Below are positions 44,869-61,180 of a DNA stretch of 64,000 nt, in pieces; positions within the stretch are counted from its first letter, which is position 1, and each line of letters begins with the position of its first letter. Source of the stretch: Hirundichthys speculiger (lineage: Eukaryota > Chordata > Actinopteri > Beloniformes > Exocoetidae); the NCBI GenBank assembly GCA_018398805.1, contig JAGFBZ010002141.1, forward strand, positions 1-64,000. The letters are read 5' to 3'. Under the pieces are notes generated by a model, which had not been told where the DNA came from, did not search any database, and saw only the letters and a list, made by a program, of their open reading frames with translations. The position numbers were made by a program, and so were the translations under genes.

Positions 44869-45264
44869 TAGAGCTGAGCGATTTTATCAATTCTGCGATA
44901 TATATCGATATTTTATCGAGTATCGACTATCGATTTTTTGGCCACGGGTATCGATATTCTAAGCTTCTTTCAAAACCCCGTGTCCCACCTTTAAAAGCTT
45001 GCAAACAACAATTTGCACTGTTTAAATAAATGAAACTTATTTTTCTCAACAAATCTTATATTCATTTTGTCCAGCATTTGCAAGCTGCCTGTCAGCCATA
45101 TAATGTGTAATTGATGCTTTCAGTTCAATAAATTCAAACAAAGTCATTAGAACACTCACAAGATGTCACCAAAATCCTTTGTCCCTTTAAAATCTTTCAG
45201 AAAATTATGTAAATGTATCAAGTATCGTATCATATCACGAGATTAGTGTATCGCTACAGCCCTA
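44869..45264. mobile_element. hAT-like MITE inserted in an (ATCT)n tract
   Basis: The left end TAGAGCTGAGCGAT is mirrored by ATCGCTACAGCCCTA at the right. Flanking 8-mers CTATCTAC and CTATCTGT look like a duplicated 8-bp target, the size typical of hAT. The subterminal regions are rich in ATCGAT and ATATCG words. No coding capacity in ~396 bp. Confidence 0.65.
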
Positions 45265-48200
45265 CTATCTGTCTGTCTATGTGTGTGTATTCAGCATGCT
45301 GAGAACGTGCATGAACCATACACAGATCCCAGTGGATATGCAAATTTGAATGACAAATTTCAGTTGGACTTTTGTACATTTGAGTTAGTTCCAGCATGTG
45401 TGTCCAGCTGTCATGCTCTCTCACACATAAACAGGCTTTTATAGTCCCCAGTGATCAATGTCAGCATACAGCTATGATGGTATTCTTTCTGGCCAGATGA
45501 GCATTCTAGTTATCTCCCCCACATAAACAAGATAAGCTCAATTTCTTTGGCCATTGCCAGGGCCTAGGGGTTAGAAGGTTCATTCGTTCTGTTTCTCTTT
45601 TTTCCTCTCTTTGACCTTTTACTTTTTTGTGCAACTTCTCTTTCCTGTGTTGCAAGGACTTCTGCAAAAAAACTGTCATCCTGGGCAAAATCTCTGGCTC
45701 AAAAAAAAATCATCAGTTTATTAATTTACACAATTTCGTCATCTTTTAAATGAGATTTCTTTTTTATATATTTGCATATTATTCTGCTCTGCTACTTTTT
45801 CTAAGATTGACAGATGTTTCAGACATCACCAGAGTCCAAAAAAAAAAACCACATTGACGTATCTATGTTGTCAACAACAACATGACAGAAGAGTGAAAAT
45901 CTTTGTGTGGAAATTGCTCAAGAAGGGCATTGCAACTATGCCATTTGGCTGATCCAACCTTTGCCATGGAAGCTGGCAGCAGTTGTTTGCGTCTGCTGTG
46001 CAATCATTCAGCCTGAGACTGTCAATTTCAATCTCATGCTTGAGTAACGTGGAAGGGAAAACGTCCAAAAATGCCACAAATGAAAGACTATGCTTGTAAA
46101 CTGTATATATGACTGTGTGTGTTTGTATGGGAACTGAGTGTCCGTGTAAATATATATGAAGCCTCATATGATGTCAAAGATTTCTCTAAAAACCCACATT
46201 TATAGTTAGACATAAACAAAACAACTCGGCATGCACAGAGCACCTGCATACATCAAGGCAAATATGCATACATTAACCTATGCACGCATGTTTCCACACA
46301 TCCAGCTTTGAGCATATGCACACAGCTATGCACATGCATACTCACTCGTTTGTGTTCTTGGAGCTCTGCTAATGATGGGTGGTAGTTTGATGTTTGTGTG
46401 TGTTCCAAAAGAACTGGCATTACTAGATGGGCCAAATCAGCAGCCAACAGCAGCGGGCTATTAACAAAACTGTTTCTTTGTTTGCTTTTTCCTTTTTTTT
46501 CCCCCTTTTTTTCTTCAGAGGCGCCAAGCAATTAATGACTTGCCTATGGGAGTCCAGTAAACTATGCCACAGCTCAGAACATATGCAGAATAATTTGAGA
46601 CATGAGGGAAGAACTGATTATATCATGAAGTAAAGACCAAAATCTGTCCAACTGACATTCAAAAATGCTACAGTGTGGTTTAGACCAATGAGGCCAGTGT
46701 TATCAAAAATTGAAGCCTTTAAATACAAACATTTAAAAATGTGTGTGTGTGTGGTGGGAGGCAACTTCTTTAAACATTTAATAGGACAAATGACCATTTG
46801 CGGCAAATAGTTGGACTCTTCTCTATCCACCATGTCTTAATTAAGCATCTAGGTAATATCAATCTTGCTTCAGCACTTTGTTTTAACAAAGTTAAAGCGA
46901 GATAACAGATAAGGAGAAAAACACAGGTCACTTATGGCCATGAGTTGGTAAAACTGCAGCAGTCAAATGTAAACAACTTCTGTTAAATAGCTTTTATCTG
47001 CTGTTATATTGTACCACTTAAACAAAACTGATAAGCAGAGTAAGTATATGGCCAGGGCAGAAAAAAAGGAATGGATATTGTGAAAGTTATTTGAATTGTT
47101 TCTGTCACTTCTGAGATAAAGATATAAAGAATTCAGACAAATCTTTCTTACTCACAAGAAGTCAAGCCGTCTTCCTGTAAGCATTTATTTTAGAGAAATT
47201 AGCCTGATGCAATTTCTTCTATTTCACTGCAAATATTAATAGTATATATCATCTTTACAACCTTTTTACATAACATCTTTATTCTGTTTTCTTGTTGAAA
47301 TACATAAGCACAATGAAACCAAAACAAACAAAAAGACAATAAAAGTGTCTTATAAATGTTGTTGAATGTCTTGCCCTGCCCATACTGCATTACTGAGTGG
47401 TGACATTTAACAGCTCTCTGCCAACAGACTCATAAGTCATCAGTCCATGGATCAGTATCTACAACTATTCTCTCCAATGGTACAAAAATCACTGCGCATG
47501 TGGGGGAAAGTAAGTGTGCGGTGTGGATGTGTCTGATTAATGTTTGGCCTCATCCTGTTAAATCAGAGGATGTAGTTGAGCCATAAACATTGCAGCATGT
47601 AAGATAATGTGGATTTATAGTTCTTTGGTGATAATGAGTACAGAGGCTTATGTGATTACTGGATAGGTTTCACTGTTTTCATGCTTCAGATTCCTCCTTT
47701 TGTAGTGTGCGCTTGTGTGTGCAGCATGTGTTATTGGAATCAATGTAAATTAAATCTATTGTTAACACTGTTCTGAAGAAACTGCAGTTCTGACTGATCA
47801 AGAAAAACAGCATGATTGTTAGGTGATCAATCACTATACATAGTTATTAAGTACAAAATCAAAACATGCGCTATGTGTTAAAATGTTAAAAAAGAAATCA
47901 TGTACGAGATTTAAACGTATATGATTTAAATACGAGCGCAAAACCTCAGGATTTTAGCTGTGCAGTACAAATAATAACATTATCTGTCACATTAAGCACA
48001 GTAAAATTATGTTCTTTCATATATATTTCAGCTTATTAGGGGGCAGAAGTCACAGTGTATACAGTACATAATGGCTTGTAACAGCAGCTTGCCAGCTCTC
48101 ACTCTTGACCGCTGAGCAACCACTGGTTTTATAAGTTTTACTGCTCCAAAAATGGCTTTGTTTTATTGTAATTAACCCCGAACATCATCAGCAGCTTCCT

Positions 48201-51200
48201 GTTCTCTCTGAATCCTGATACCCTCTGGGGTTTTGTGTGATCCTGAGAAAAGATGTAATGGTAGTGGTTTCTACTTAACTAGACAATTTGGGTAAGAAAA
48301 TTAGCTGCAAATCCATGTTTGGCTCCCTGTGCATGTTGGCTAATTCATATTGTGGTATGTGCATTTTCCTGAATGCACGTTTCTGCGTGTGTTTTCTTTT
48401 GTAGTGCCTGTTCATAACCATAAAAGTTTATTTGTTTGGTATTTGTGTGTTAACAGTGTTTGTGAGAAGTGGCTATGACAGGTAACCAAGAATTACCCAG
48501 TGGCTTGGTCCCCAGACAGACTGTGCGCACACAGTGCACCAGGCTAGTAATTGTGGGCTCGGAGGGAGAAAGGCTACACCAAGTTAGCCTTATTATTATC
48601 ATTAAAGTGAGAGTTAGCTAGCTGTCTGAGGCCAGGATGAACAGGGAGATATTCCTCCAGACAAACAGCTGCTCACAAGCCTTCTGTTACTCCCATGTGT
48701 GCTCAATGAATCAAGTGTTGCCTGGTAGCAATTACTGCCAGGTCATCACCACAAATAACAATTTGTCTCTATTTGACCTGCATGCTGTAACTAATTTTTA
48801 AAAAATTGGAAATAAAAGGTTGCCCTCAGTTTTGGCCATCCTTCCCCAGGAGCGGCTCATTGTCTCTTATTAAATTGCAGCCGATTAGCCTGACAGGTAC
48901 GGCCACCTGCAGCCCTCAGTCTGAAAAACAATGAGTTCCAGTCAGCTCCCACTAACAGCTATGAGTATCTGTATGACAAACTGTACTTGTACTTTAGCTC
49001 TGGACTCTTTTAACACTTGTACCTAATCAGGACAGGTGCTCAGCTTCTCTGGGACTGTGTTGAGAAAAGGTTCGGGAGTAAAAAATAGAGGTTGGGCAGG
49101 AGTGGGTTAACTCCTGATAAATGTCTTTAATATGTTTCTCACTTGAGTTTAATTGAGGCTGTTGTTAAAATAATGCAAAGTCCTACAAGTAAAACAATAA
49201 TGATCAAAATAATAATAATAAAGAATAGTCCAACAGAAGATAATGCAATTTATTTCCCACTTCTTTTGAGTTTTTTTGCCAGAAATAAGATAATCCAAGT
49301 AAATGGTGAAAAAGGGGGCAAATAAATGTCCTTTAAATATTTACAAAGTCATCATTAAAACTAAAAGTTGGAATATCATGTGGTATTTTTTTATTTCTTT
49401 TTTTTCCTCTTTTTTTTTAGTTCTAAAGAATGTTTCTTTGAAAACAAGCATCATTTTCCTCAAAAACAAAAATATCATTCTTACTATGTCTCCCACAGGT
49501 CAGGAGGAAGACAGAGTTCTCGCCACAGACAGGCAAACCAAACAAGAAAGTGAGCAAAACAACCCCAGACAACAGACAAAGTTTTATCAATAAAGATGTT
49601 CTTTCTACAAAAATAATGACAGCGGCCAAACAAAACATAACACAGGATCCAGAGTTGTTGTCCGACATTTGGCAGCAGCCGTTCTTAAAGGAAAGCGTGC
49701 AGTGCGAGGGACAGGCAATGAGGCTATGGGGCCTTTTACCCTTAAAAAAATGTTTCCCTCCACCTGTCCCAGTCCACATTCCAGCAGTATCACCTGCTCA
49801 TCTATGTAGCCCCACAGGGAATCTCCAGAGAGTCTGGCTGTCCCGGGTTTTCCAGCAGTCTGATACTCTGATAATAAGAGATGGTCTGTCTCCTGGCTCA
49901 GCTTGGCTCCCATGTGCCAACAATGTTTTTTTGTTGTTGTTGTTGTTGTTGTTGTTGTTATTTTGTTGTGTTTTTGTTTTGTTTTTTTGTGAGGCAGGGG
50001 GAGGTAGATAACAGGAGAAAAACAGAAAGATTAGAACAATCAGTAACAGTTTTTGGTCAGTATATTTGCCTGAGATGTCAAAATATGCTCTGCTCCAAAC
50101 AGACACCATGAAAACAGCACCTCAGAGAGAATGGCACCCAGGGGTCACTTTTATTTTTCTTTTTTTTTTTGCTGCCTGTCTAATTGCTTGTCTTTTGTAT
50201 ACAGTCAGTTAAACTTTTTTTTTTAAATCTGAGAATCTTGACATTATTGTCTTCCTAAAAATTGACCATTTTTGACTCAATTTAAGCTTCTGAGTAACAA
50301 AATTTCCATTGATAGAACTGTATGGTGAGACAAAACTAAGGAGTAACTTATGGACTCAATATGTGAAGAGATATGTCCTAAATCCTTTGGCTTTGGCTTT
50401 TGGGCAGGAATGGAAAGAATTTTGATATATTTCATTTATTAATAGCAAATAGATCTAAAAAAAAAAAAAAGTTGTGTGTGAGACAGTGCGTGTGTGCATG
50501 TTAAGTGCACAATAGGTGCCAAACATAACAGAAGAGTTGAGAAAAACATGGTGGGGTTAGCTCACAGCCAGACTTCCCGCTAATGTAGTGTCACAAACAA
50601 AAAATGGGACAGTGCGTAACTTTGAGCATACCAGTGCGATTTTGTGACTATGTGTGATGTTATGTGTGTGTGTTTGATAGAAAGTGCGCCTAAGATACAT
50701 ACAAGTGTGTGTGTCTGTACGTGCACTGTCTGCAGCTGCTTGCGCATAACGAAGAAAAACAGTGCAGGGAAATGAATGAGGTATGTGTAATGGTTGCTGC
50801 TCTGTTATGTTCGTTGGGTTACAAGTATGTTTGAATGTCTTTGTGTGTGTTTACGTCTCTCAGCCGGAGTCTGTTTGCTGTGCTTAAACACAAATTCCTG
50901 GAAAACAGTAGGAGGCACGGAAAGTGTTCCTTGCTCAGTGTTTGAGGATCAGTTGTCAGCACCGTCAGAGACAGTAAGACATGAGACAGATGCTGACACT
51001 GCAACAGATTATGCTACATTTGCTTGGATCAATCAACTGACCGATCTATTTCCGCTGTGTCTGTGGATTGTGACATAAATGTTACACCTCATACATTTTC
51101 TGGTGAAATTTTGTCATTCAGAGAAGCAGTGAGAGCTAGTTTGCCCTTTCAAAATGTCTTCACTTTGTTGCTGAGGTTTTTCACACACACCACAAATGTG

Positions 51201-52284
51201 TGTGAGACATTTTTCCCTGACATTCAGGCAGTACACAACACACTATTTGCTGCCTGTGTCACCTTAAATCATTCTAGATGGTTCCCTTACATCCATGAGG
51301 ATACAAATAATTCTGCATGAACTTAGTTTCTACGTCACTTAATATTATTGTGCTTTCTAATTGAGTTTAATCATATATATTCTGTATGGTAATCCAATAA
51401 AGCAGGGAAATGTGGCAGAACTATGAAATATAATTCACAGCACAGCAAGAGAGATAAGTGGATATGAAGATCTTAATGTGCTGTGACATATTTTGCAAGG
51501 CCTGTTACATAAACAGCACGTATATTTCCAGAGAATGGAAAACGAGCGAGGAAACACTCCTTGAATTCCCTCAGAATCAAAGGTCTTGTGTGAAAGATGA
51601 CACAATAAACACTCTTTTTACAACCTCAAAGCTAGGGTCTCATTAAATCTACGGTTCTTGTTAGAGAAGCCATTATGTTGCTGCTATTTAAATCATTTTC
51701 CATATGAGGCTGTGCATTTCCCAGTGTGCCTCCTCATACAGCTGGTCTGACCTCCAGCACAAATTACTGGGAGTTTCACTTCTGCAGCAGCTCCCAAAAA
51801 GCTTTCCAACACAGAGAGCAGTGCAACAGTCACTCTATAGCTGTTTTTCAGAGAGTCTCAACACATGCACAAAAGGTACACAACACACAAGATTCAGCAG
51901 TAGGACTAGATGACAATAACATAACATCATTCATGTCTTATGTCTTGTTGAGCAGGTGGACACTAAAACAGCCTGAAGCACTGGCGAGGAATGATAAAGT
52001 ATGATCCTTTCATGCATTTACGATAACATTAGGCTGAAAAGGACATCAAATCTGGTATGTGTTCACACTGATGTTGATGGAAATGAATACTTATGGGAAA
52101 AAAAGAATAGTGTTGCAAAAAAAAAAAATAAGTCTAGGGTTTTAAAGGAGCAGATTCCAGACATTGATATGCATGGAAGGATGTTCAAACTATTTAAACA
52201 CTTGTGTTTGTTAAGGATATCAGAAAGATAATGTATAAAATGTCAAAACCAAGATTTTTTTTTTTAAAATAATTTTGTAAAAAA
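45265..52284. other. Gene-free interval
   Basis: About 7 kb without a recognisable exon. It holds a (TTG)n tract at about 49929-49960, A/T runs and an unusually even-composition stretch at about 48590-48970 that could be conserved non-coding DNA. Open frames up to 153 codons (49550-50011) lack any domain and cross low-complexity sequence. Confidence 0.45.
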
Positions 52285-52286
52285 TA

Positions 52287-53597
<1,311 letters not shown>

Positions 53598-53636
53598 AAC
53601 GAATGAATGAATTATTTTGAACAAGTATAAAAATTA

Positions 53637-53985
53637 GGGGCAACATGGTGGCTTGAAGGTTAGAACTGTTGCCTCACAAACCTCAGCAGGGGCCTTTCTG
53701 TGGGGAGTTTGCATGTTCTCCTTGTGCTTGCGTGGGTTTCCTCCAGGTACTCCGGCTTCCTCCCACAGCCCAAAGACATGCATGTCAGGTTAATTGATGG
53801 TTCTAAATTGTCTATAGGAGTGAGTGTGAGTGGTTGTTTGTCGGCGTGTGGCCCTGCAATGGACTGGCGACCTGTCCAGGGTGAACCCCTGCCTTTCGCC
53901 TGAAGAGAGCTGGGATAGGCCCCAGCAGATCCCTCTGACCCTGCATAGGATTAAGCAGGCATAGATAATGGATGGATGGATGGAA
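53637..53985 (+). mobile_element. SINE-type repeat ending in (GGAT)n
   Basis: Starts GGCAACATGGTGGCTTGAAG and passes through GGAGTTTGCATGTTCTCC, CCCAAAGACATGCATG, CAATGGACTGGCGACCTGTC and GAGAGCTGGGATAGGC. It ends in GGATGGATGGATGG. Closely related to 21965-22285 in the same orientation. Confidence 0.75.
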
Positions 53986-53992
53986 GTGTTAC

Positions 53993-54048
53993 AAAAAAAA
54001 AAAAAAAAAAAAAAAATATATCTATATATATATATCTATTATACACAC

Positions 54049-54089
<41 letters not shown>

Positions 54090-54182
54090 TATATAATAGA
54101 TATATATATATACACACATATATAATATATATATTTAATATATATATACACATATATATATACACATATATATATATATATA
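53993..54182. repeat. Poly-A followed by (TA)n tract
   Basis: About 24 A, then ~165 bp of TA with CT, CA and AA interruptions. Confidence 0.93.
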
Positions 54183-57100
54183 TTTCCAAGCTTTCATTTT
54201 TTTAAATTTATGAATGCAAGAGCAGGAGACTCATTCATATGCACATACAAAAAAAGCTTGAAAAATCAGACAATATAAGCATGACTTGTAACTCAATTGT
54301 ACTAAAAAGAGGGATGAGAAAACTGTCACAAACTGTCCATAACAAACCAGAAGGTGGAAACCCAGAAGGATGCAATGAACAACTGACCAAAAATGAAGCA
54401 GAATTTTGTTAACTTTTTGTAAGACTACCCTTGCCTCTTTGATGTTTAGAACAGGCATATCATTAAAAACTCAAAGAAAAGAAGATAAGAATAGTGTCTT
54501 CTCAATTCAATAACTTGGAGGCCAAAAAAAGATGATTCACCAGAAGCTACCTTGTGTCATATTATTTATGACGAGAGATAGACTTGTCTATATAATGTTT
54601 ACATCACAGTTGTAACTTCTTGACCAGACAGATGAGTTGAGCGTTATGTCTGGGGAAAAAAAACTTTACAGTGCGTGGCCTCTGTCAGAGATCTTTGGGG
54701 AATGTCAAACCACTTGAACTCCAAAACTCCAGATGACAAAACAAGAATGCTCGACAGTGTGCAGAAAATGGTAACTCTGAACTTGGCTTAAGGTTTATAA
54801 AGTCAATGTTGGTCTGTTCAAACACTGGAAAATATACTCCTTTTAGAGTAGACAACTAGCCTCAGTTTGAATCTTGCTACCAATGGATTGTGAAAAATAC
54901 ACATTTTTCAAGTTGTTCTCTCTGCGAAATGACCCTTCAAACCATAATTTGCATGAAGGAACTTGCAACTGCTTTATCTGTTAGTGCCGTATCAGTCTAG
55001 ATGATTGGTGGAAAAATTTTGCTTGCAGCAAATTCCTTTTAACCCACCTTAGCATTTCAGTAAAAATTTCATTTACAAAGGCTATTCCCTCCCCTGGCTA
55101 GCAGAATATCAAGAATTTATGTGTGTTTTGGGGAATGGTTTAAGGTGGGATTGTAAATAAAAGTCCTGACCCCAGGGTGTGGAATTCCAGGGTCAGCATT
55201 CGAGGAACACGCTCAACCCTCCGAGCAGGCTAGCCCAGACCCCCCTCTGGGCAACTTCACCCTTACACAACACATGTCCAACAGACACATGCACGCATGC
55301 ACTCACACACATCACACACAGTTAAGCAGACGGTCCCCTGCCCCCTTCCTTTTGTTGTTGTTGTTTTCTCCTCACCTCCTCTCACAATGGAAAGGCATCT
55401 CCACTTTCTAAGAGGCCACAGTGAGAGATTTGCTCTGAAGCTGAACAATAATAGAATCTAAATGGGCAACACTGCTTCTAGCTCAGACAACCAAAGATGC
55501 TTAGAGATTCTTAGATGCAAGATAAGAGAGAGGCATGCATATTTTAGCAGGAATAGCAAAAACACACACAAGCACTCATTTTCTGACAGTTGATGATAAA
55601 GCCAAACAGCATCAACCTCTGTGCATTGGGAACATTGCTGCTGAGGCCCCAGTAGCATTGAAGTGCTCACTGAGTTGCTGTCAGTACAAAGCTCCTTTGA
55701 GCCTGAGCATTGTGTCCTCCCTGGCTTGTACTCTATGATTAGTCAGCAATCTGTTATCGTACAGAGCCCTGGCCTACTTCTGAACAGGAATTCGACCTAT
55801 GACATCAGACTGCTGCAAAGAGGCCAAAGTCTGTCGTTGGTCTTATGGAGTTGAGGTGGAACAGTTTGAAGACCAGTTTTAGACCTGCTAAATGTGATGA
55901 TATCATAATTGGTGATTCTCTGAAAAACATACCAACAACCTACGCAAAGAGACCACCTGAAATTCTTGCTGTGGTGAGATTCTTTATTTAGCTATGATTG
56001 AGGAGTTTCAAACCCGAACAGCAATCATAAACCTTATCCATTTACCGGACTGTTTTGATTTCTTAACCTTAACCAGACCTTCACATTAACTTTAATCATT
56101 TGATAACACTTAATATGATGAATACTAGACGTCAGATCTGCACTGTAATAGAAGTGAATTTGCGATAAGGAAAACTAATTTGCGACATATAACTTGCATT
56201 TCAGACTTTGCGCCCATTTTCTGTCACTTTACGAGATCTTGATGGTTTGCACATAGTTTGCATAAACATATGCATGTACACTCACACCTTCACCAACACA
56301 CACATGGAAAGATGAAAAAACATGGATGGAGGAGGGGTAAGAGAGAAGAAAAGCAGAAAACGTGAGAACAGAAATGGGGTAGAAAGACTGATTAATCCTC
56401 CCTTTAGCTGTGTTCTCAGGACGATTGATTCCCCCCTCCCAACTTGTCTACTTCTCTGTGAGGTGGTTTGATGTTTCATTCTTTCTTATCAATAGCACCT
56501 TTGCATCAATTACCCAACAAAAACATCCTTCAGAGGCAAGGGGATGAGAGAGAGCAGCAGGGAGGGGTGGAGTGGGTTTGCTGAGAAAGTGTGGGAGACA
56601 ACCTCCTTGTAGCACATTCCAGGCTTTTGTCATCCCCGGGAATTTATTTCCTGTCAACGTCTTAAGCCAATAGATAATATGTTATCAGGGATGAGAGGAG
56701 CCCCACCCCCTCCATGATGAGAGAGGAAAATATATATCAGGAAATACCTTTTAAGTGAGGTGTCTTCTTTAGTGATAAATGTTTGCTGGTTTATGTCCGT
56801 GGCAGTGAACATTAAAGGAGAATGGGGAGACTTAGTTGATGGGGTCAAGATCTAAAGCTTGGGAGAGCAGAAGCAAGCACTCTGCTCAGGACACCCAAAA
56901 ATTATTTTCAAGACAGCTGATGATTTAAAAGCTTCCAGATTCTTATTTAAAGTTGCATTAAGGATGTTTACAGATTTCTTTCTATTTAGGATGTTTTGGG
57001 GTATTATTTCATAGCTATTAGGCCTATTTTATTAGGCACTCACAGACAAGTTCTTTTGGTTTTATAGTGCTGCATTTCCCAGTCTCTGCAAAGAGATATG

Positions 57101-60100
57101 TGGACCCTCTAGACGGGCAGCCTGGGGCCAGTAAACTTCTCTCTCTGTAAGGCAACCACAACCATTCTCTCTGAATTACATCACCATTCCAGGTCCCAAT
57201 TGTGAAACCAATGCTTAGCTGTTGCTGGATTCCATTTCTTACTTTTCTCTCCATCTCCATCTTTTTTTTTTACAGTTCTTAAATCCAGTAGAAATAAATC
57301 CTATTCTTTCTATAACTTGTGATTCTATATCACCCAAAGCAACTTCCTTAGAAAAAAACTGATAATATAGTTGACTTTTCTGTTTTATTTACTCTTGAGG
57401 GACAGTTTTCACCAGTAAACCTTCACCTTACATCATCATCTCCTAATATGTCTCTTCTTTCATCCTTCTCCATCTCCAAGACCAGCTTAGAAGGAAGTGA
57501 CTGTGTGTAAGTGGTATGTCGCCAGAGTAAACAGTGGCCTGCAGTGGGCTTATCAGGTCTGTCTGATTGACTCTCCACTCCCTCTTTGTTTAGACGTCCT
57601 GACAGGCGGGTCACCACTCCACATCCTTCTCCGCCTCTGTTCCATTATTCCCACAATTTCATGTTGTAAAAGTGAAAGGCCATGTTTTACTTCATTACAT
57701 GAAAGGCAAATAAGCAGCCGGAGGTGCTTTTGAGGAAACCAAACACTTCAATAATAGGCCTCAAGCATCCACCTGAGACACTGCAGCTCATGATGCCCAG
57801 ACAGGCATCTCTGATATGTGGTCTATTCAGTAGAATCAGTAGGGAAAGGTAAAGGCATGTTGAGGGCCACTGACAAATATTTACCGCTTGCTAGCACAAC
57901 AGGAGGAATGCAGGGGAATGACTCTATCTGGGGTCTCTTACCCCCCACCTTTGTCTTTCCTCTCTGTGTGTGGCACCGATGTGTTCTTCAGCTGTTCCCC
58001 ACTTCGGTCAGAGACCACTGCAGCCTGTCAGCCTGTCAGATTAAAGGTTCGCTCTCCCAGTATTCCTTAAATGTCACACGCTTTGTTTTCTCTGAGGAGG
58101 CATGTAGAATGTGTGTGATCTGTTGCTGGCCTTCTTCTCATCCATCTTTGCCAGAAACTGAGGGGACAGAGGGGGTAAAAGGGGTTCAAGCAGGGGCAAG
58201 GGGCAGGGTCACCCAGGGGGAAGAGCAGGGTCAGAGGTTAAGCTAGGTTACCCCCTGTCTTTGCACTAGACTAGTGAGGACCTGGAAAGAGACCTACCAG
58301 ACACATACACAAACACTCGCTTCTCTGCCTATGAGTAATAAAGTCTTCCACTGACATTTCGCTCATGTCTGTAACACTGCTGTTATTCATGCAGAGTGTG
58401 GCTTGTTATTGAGTGCAGATGTGGGGCTATAATGAGCAGTCGCTCTGGTACTGACGACTTGGTGATGAACAGTGGGCTGCACTGTGGAGGAAGATAGATG
58501 GAGATGGATAAAGAAAGTGAAAATTCAAAAGCTGAATGAGATGAGACTGTTGTTTCAGCACTCTGGTGAGATGAGGAGCTTCAGGGTCTCCTGCAGGTGC
58601 AGAATATATTCTATATCACTCATGACTCCTCGGTGGAGCGCTGCCCTAAAATGTGCTTTCCAGATTCTTTTGCTGGACACCTTGGGGGCCTTAGAGCTGC
58701 TTAATGCAAGGGCCCCTCAACAAACTGATCAAATACACTGTATAGGAGATACAAATAAGACAGTAAAACTAACCCTGAATTAGAAATTAATCACTTAAGA
58801 GCTCTTTGTAGAGTTGTAGCATTTGTTGCTGAAATACAGCAGTTCACCTTACAGAGCTTGAAGTGAGCAGGAGCCTAGATAAGTCTTACCCAATCTCCTG
58901 CTATCAAAGTGTGTAGTTCAAAGGTCACTTATCAGAAGACCTGCTGTACATTATACATGTCAGCAAAGTTTTCTCTCATCTTTACACTATGTAAAAACAT
59001 AGATTAATATAAATATTTTATTAAAGCATAATCTAAAACCCTAAAGTTAGTTAAAAAGTTGAAAATTGTCAAAGTTTACTGGAAGCACATAAGGCATGAC
59101 TGATTATTTCCCAAAATGAAGACATCCTCTTTTTCCTGCAGCTGCACTTTTTAACTGTGAAATCAGCAAAGTTAAGTTCTTTCTGAAACTATTGAGTAAC
59201 TACTCAGTGATCATTTGAATGTGTTTTCAGTTCCATAATGGCTGGTAAAAGAGTGCAACACTGTTGAAGTGATGAAACTAAAGATAGCAGAAATCCTGCA
59301 GTGATTCATCATGTAGGAGGATTAAATTTAGCAAATGTTAAATACTGGTGTGCATTTGCAGGGCAGCATTTTCAAGGAAACACCCAGAACCTGTGACATT
59401 TAAACCCTTTATGGGAGAGAATCAGCCAAAACATTCAGTCAAGTGTCTGATAGGTAGTTGTGAGCACAAACCCTGGCCCTGTGTGGTGTTTGCCAAAAAA
59501 AAAAAAACAAGATGGCAAGAAAGCATGAACATATATCTTATCTGATCTTGTTCCATTTTAAATGATCTGATTCGCTGTGAGGAAAAAAAGAACATTACTA
59601 CCTTTGGCACCATTACACACACCAATAACAAAACCAAACCACAGCATGTGATTCAGGTAAGGTAGATTTCTAATTGTTCACATTTTTCCTATTTTGTCTG
59701 ATATATAAAAAAATGTGCTGCAAGAGGGTTTTTTTTTTACCTTGAAGAGATTGTCTTTTATATATACAGGAGCACATTCCTTTCAAGTAAATTCAGGATT
59801 CCTTTGAATGTTTGTAGTAACTGGCCATTGTGACATTAGTGATAAAGATGTGAGGAAGCGGGAGACTACAGCAGCAAAATACCTAATAACAGAATGTGCA
59901 ATTGTCTGAGCCTCTGTCCATGGTCCTGAACCACTCATCAACAACCATAGATCTGGAGCAAGTAGAAGAGACTGACCAGACTTCTGTTTACAGGTTACCT
60001 AAGTGAATGGTATGGTCATAAACACACAAGGGGAAATATGAAAGAATGAATGTTTTTCTGTAAAATGTTTGGGTGGAATGGCCCATGTTATGGCATTTAA

Positions 60101-61104
60101 AAACACAGTTAAAATAGATGTCTGAACCATAGAATTACCAGACAAAACTGCTTTAAATACATGTGTAAATACTTTATTTCTCACACTGTAGGTGATAAAT
60201 GCTGAGACACAGCTGTTGTATGAACACCCTCCACTACAAAAGAAGTGGATATACAAGTAAAATCGCACTAAAAATGTAAACACTATTTAAAGTTTAAAAG
60301 TTAAAAGTGTATTGTGAATAGATCAAGCAAGTTGGAAGACAGCATGGTATCATCCTGTGTCCTCTGTTCTTACTTTGCATCTTCTTTTGCTCTCTCCTGT
60401 TGAAGACGTAAGTGTGCCGGGAAGAACAGACCACTCATCTCAAATGGCATCCACTCACATAATGCATGAAGAGACATCCTCAGTAAACACTGCAACAGGA
60501 AGTGTTTGAATCAACAAAACATCCTGCTTTCTAAAAGTTAAATGACATGCTGTAAATATGCTGCCTGGTGAGACAGTTTGTGTGCGTATGTGTGACTAAT
60601 ACAGTTATGAGCTTCCAGGGTTTAGGCTGGTAATCCAAACCTTAAGATGAATCTGTTAATCAGATTTTTTTTTAAGGGGTGCCTGTGAGTCACTGCAGAT
60701 GTGTATGTGTCTTACCCACCACAAGCCTCAGGCCGTTAACCTCAAACTCCCTTCAATGTATTCATTTTATGGCAACAATAACTGTTGGTTAGTCCGTTAA
60801 ATAATTTAATTAAATATTCCTCTCATTTGAAACATCTTAAAATATATATTTTTTTAATCTGCTTTAGAATTACCTTAAGACCCACTTTTGTGTTTAAAAT
60901 CAATATTCACTTGGATATTCATTTTCTTCATGAAACCAACTAACCTTAATCATTGAGGAGAATGATTACAAAGCTTTCAAAATTACATGGATCAACAATT
61001 AGCCATACAGGAATATGCAATGTATTGTTATGAAAAGGTTCAATCAAATACAGTTATACATCTACAGCTATACACAGAGTTCTGTATATGTTGAGCTGTA
61101 CATG
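54183..61104. other. Gene-free interval
   Basis: About 7 kb with no exon, RNA gene or identified transposon. The largest open frame (57818-58246, 142 codons) has no domain, signal peptide or splice-linked neighbour. Confidence 0.45.
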
Positions 61105-61105
61105 T

Positions 61106-61138
<33 letters not shown>

Positions 61139-61180
61139 ATTTATATATAAATATATATATAATATATATAATATATATAT

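Noticed and set aside
49550..50011. 153-codon open frame
   Set aside because: No domain, crosses a (TTG)n tract and has an equally long antisense frame. Looks random.
57818..58246. 142-codon open frame
   Set aside because: No recognised domain, signal or splice context in an otherwise gene-free interval.
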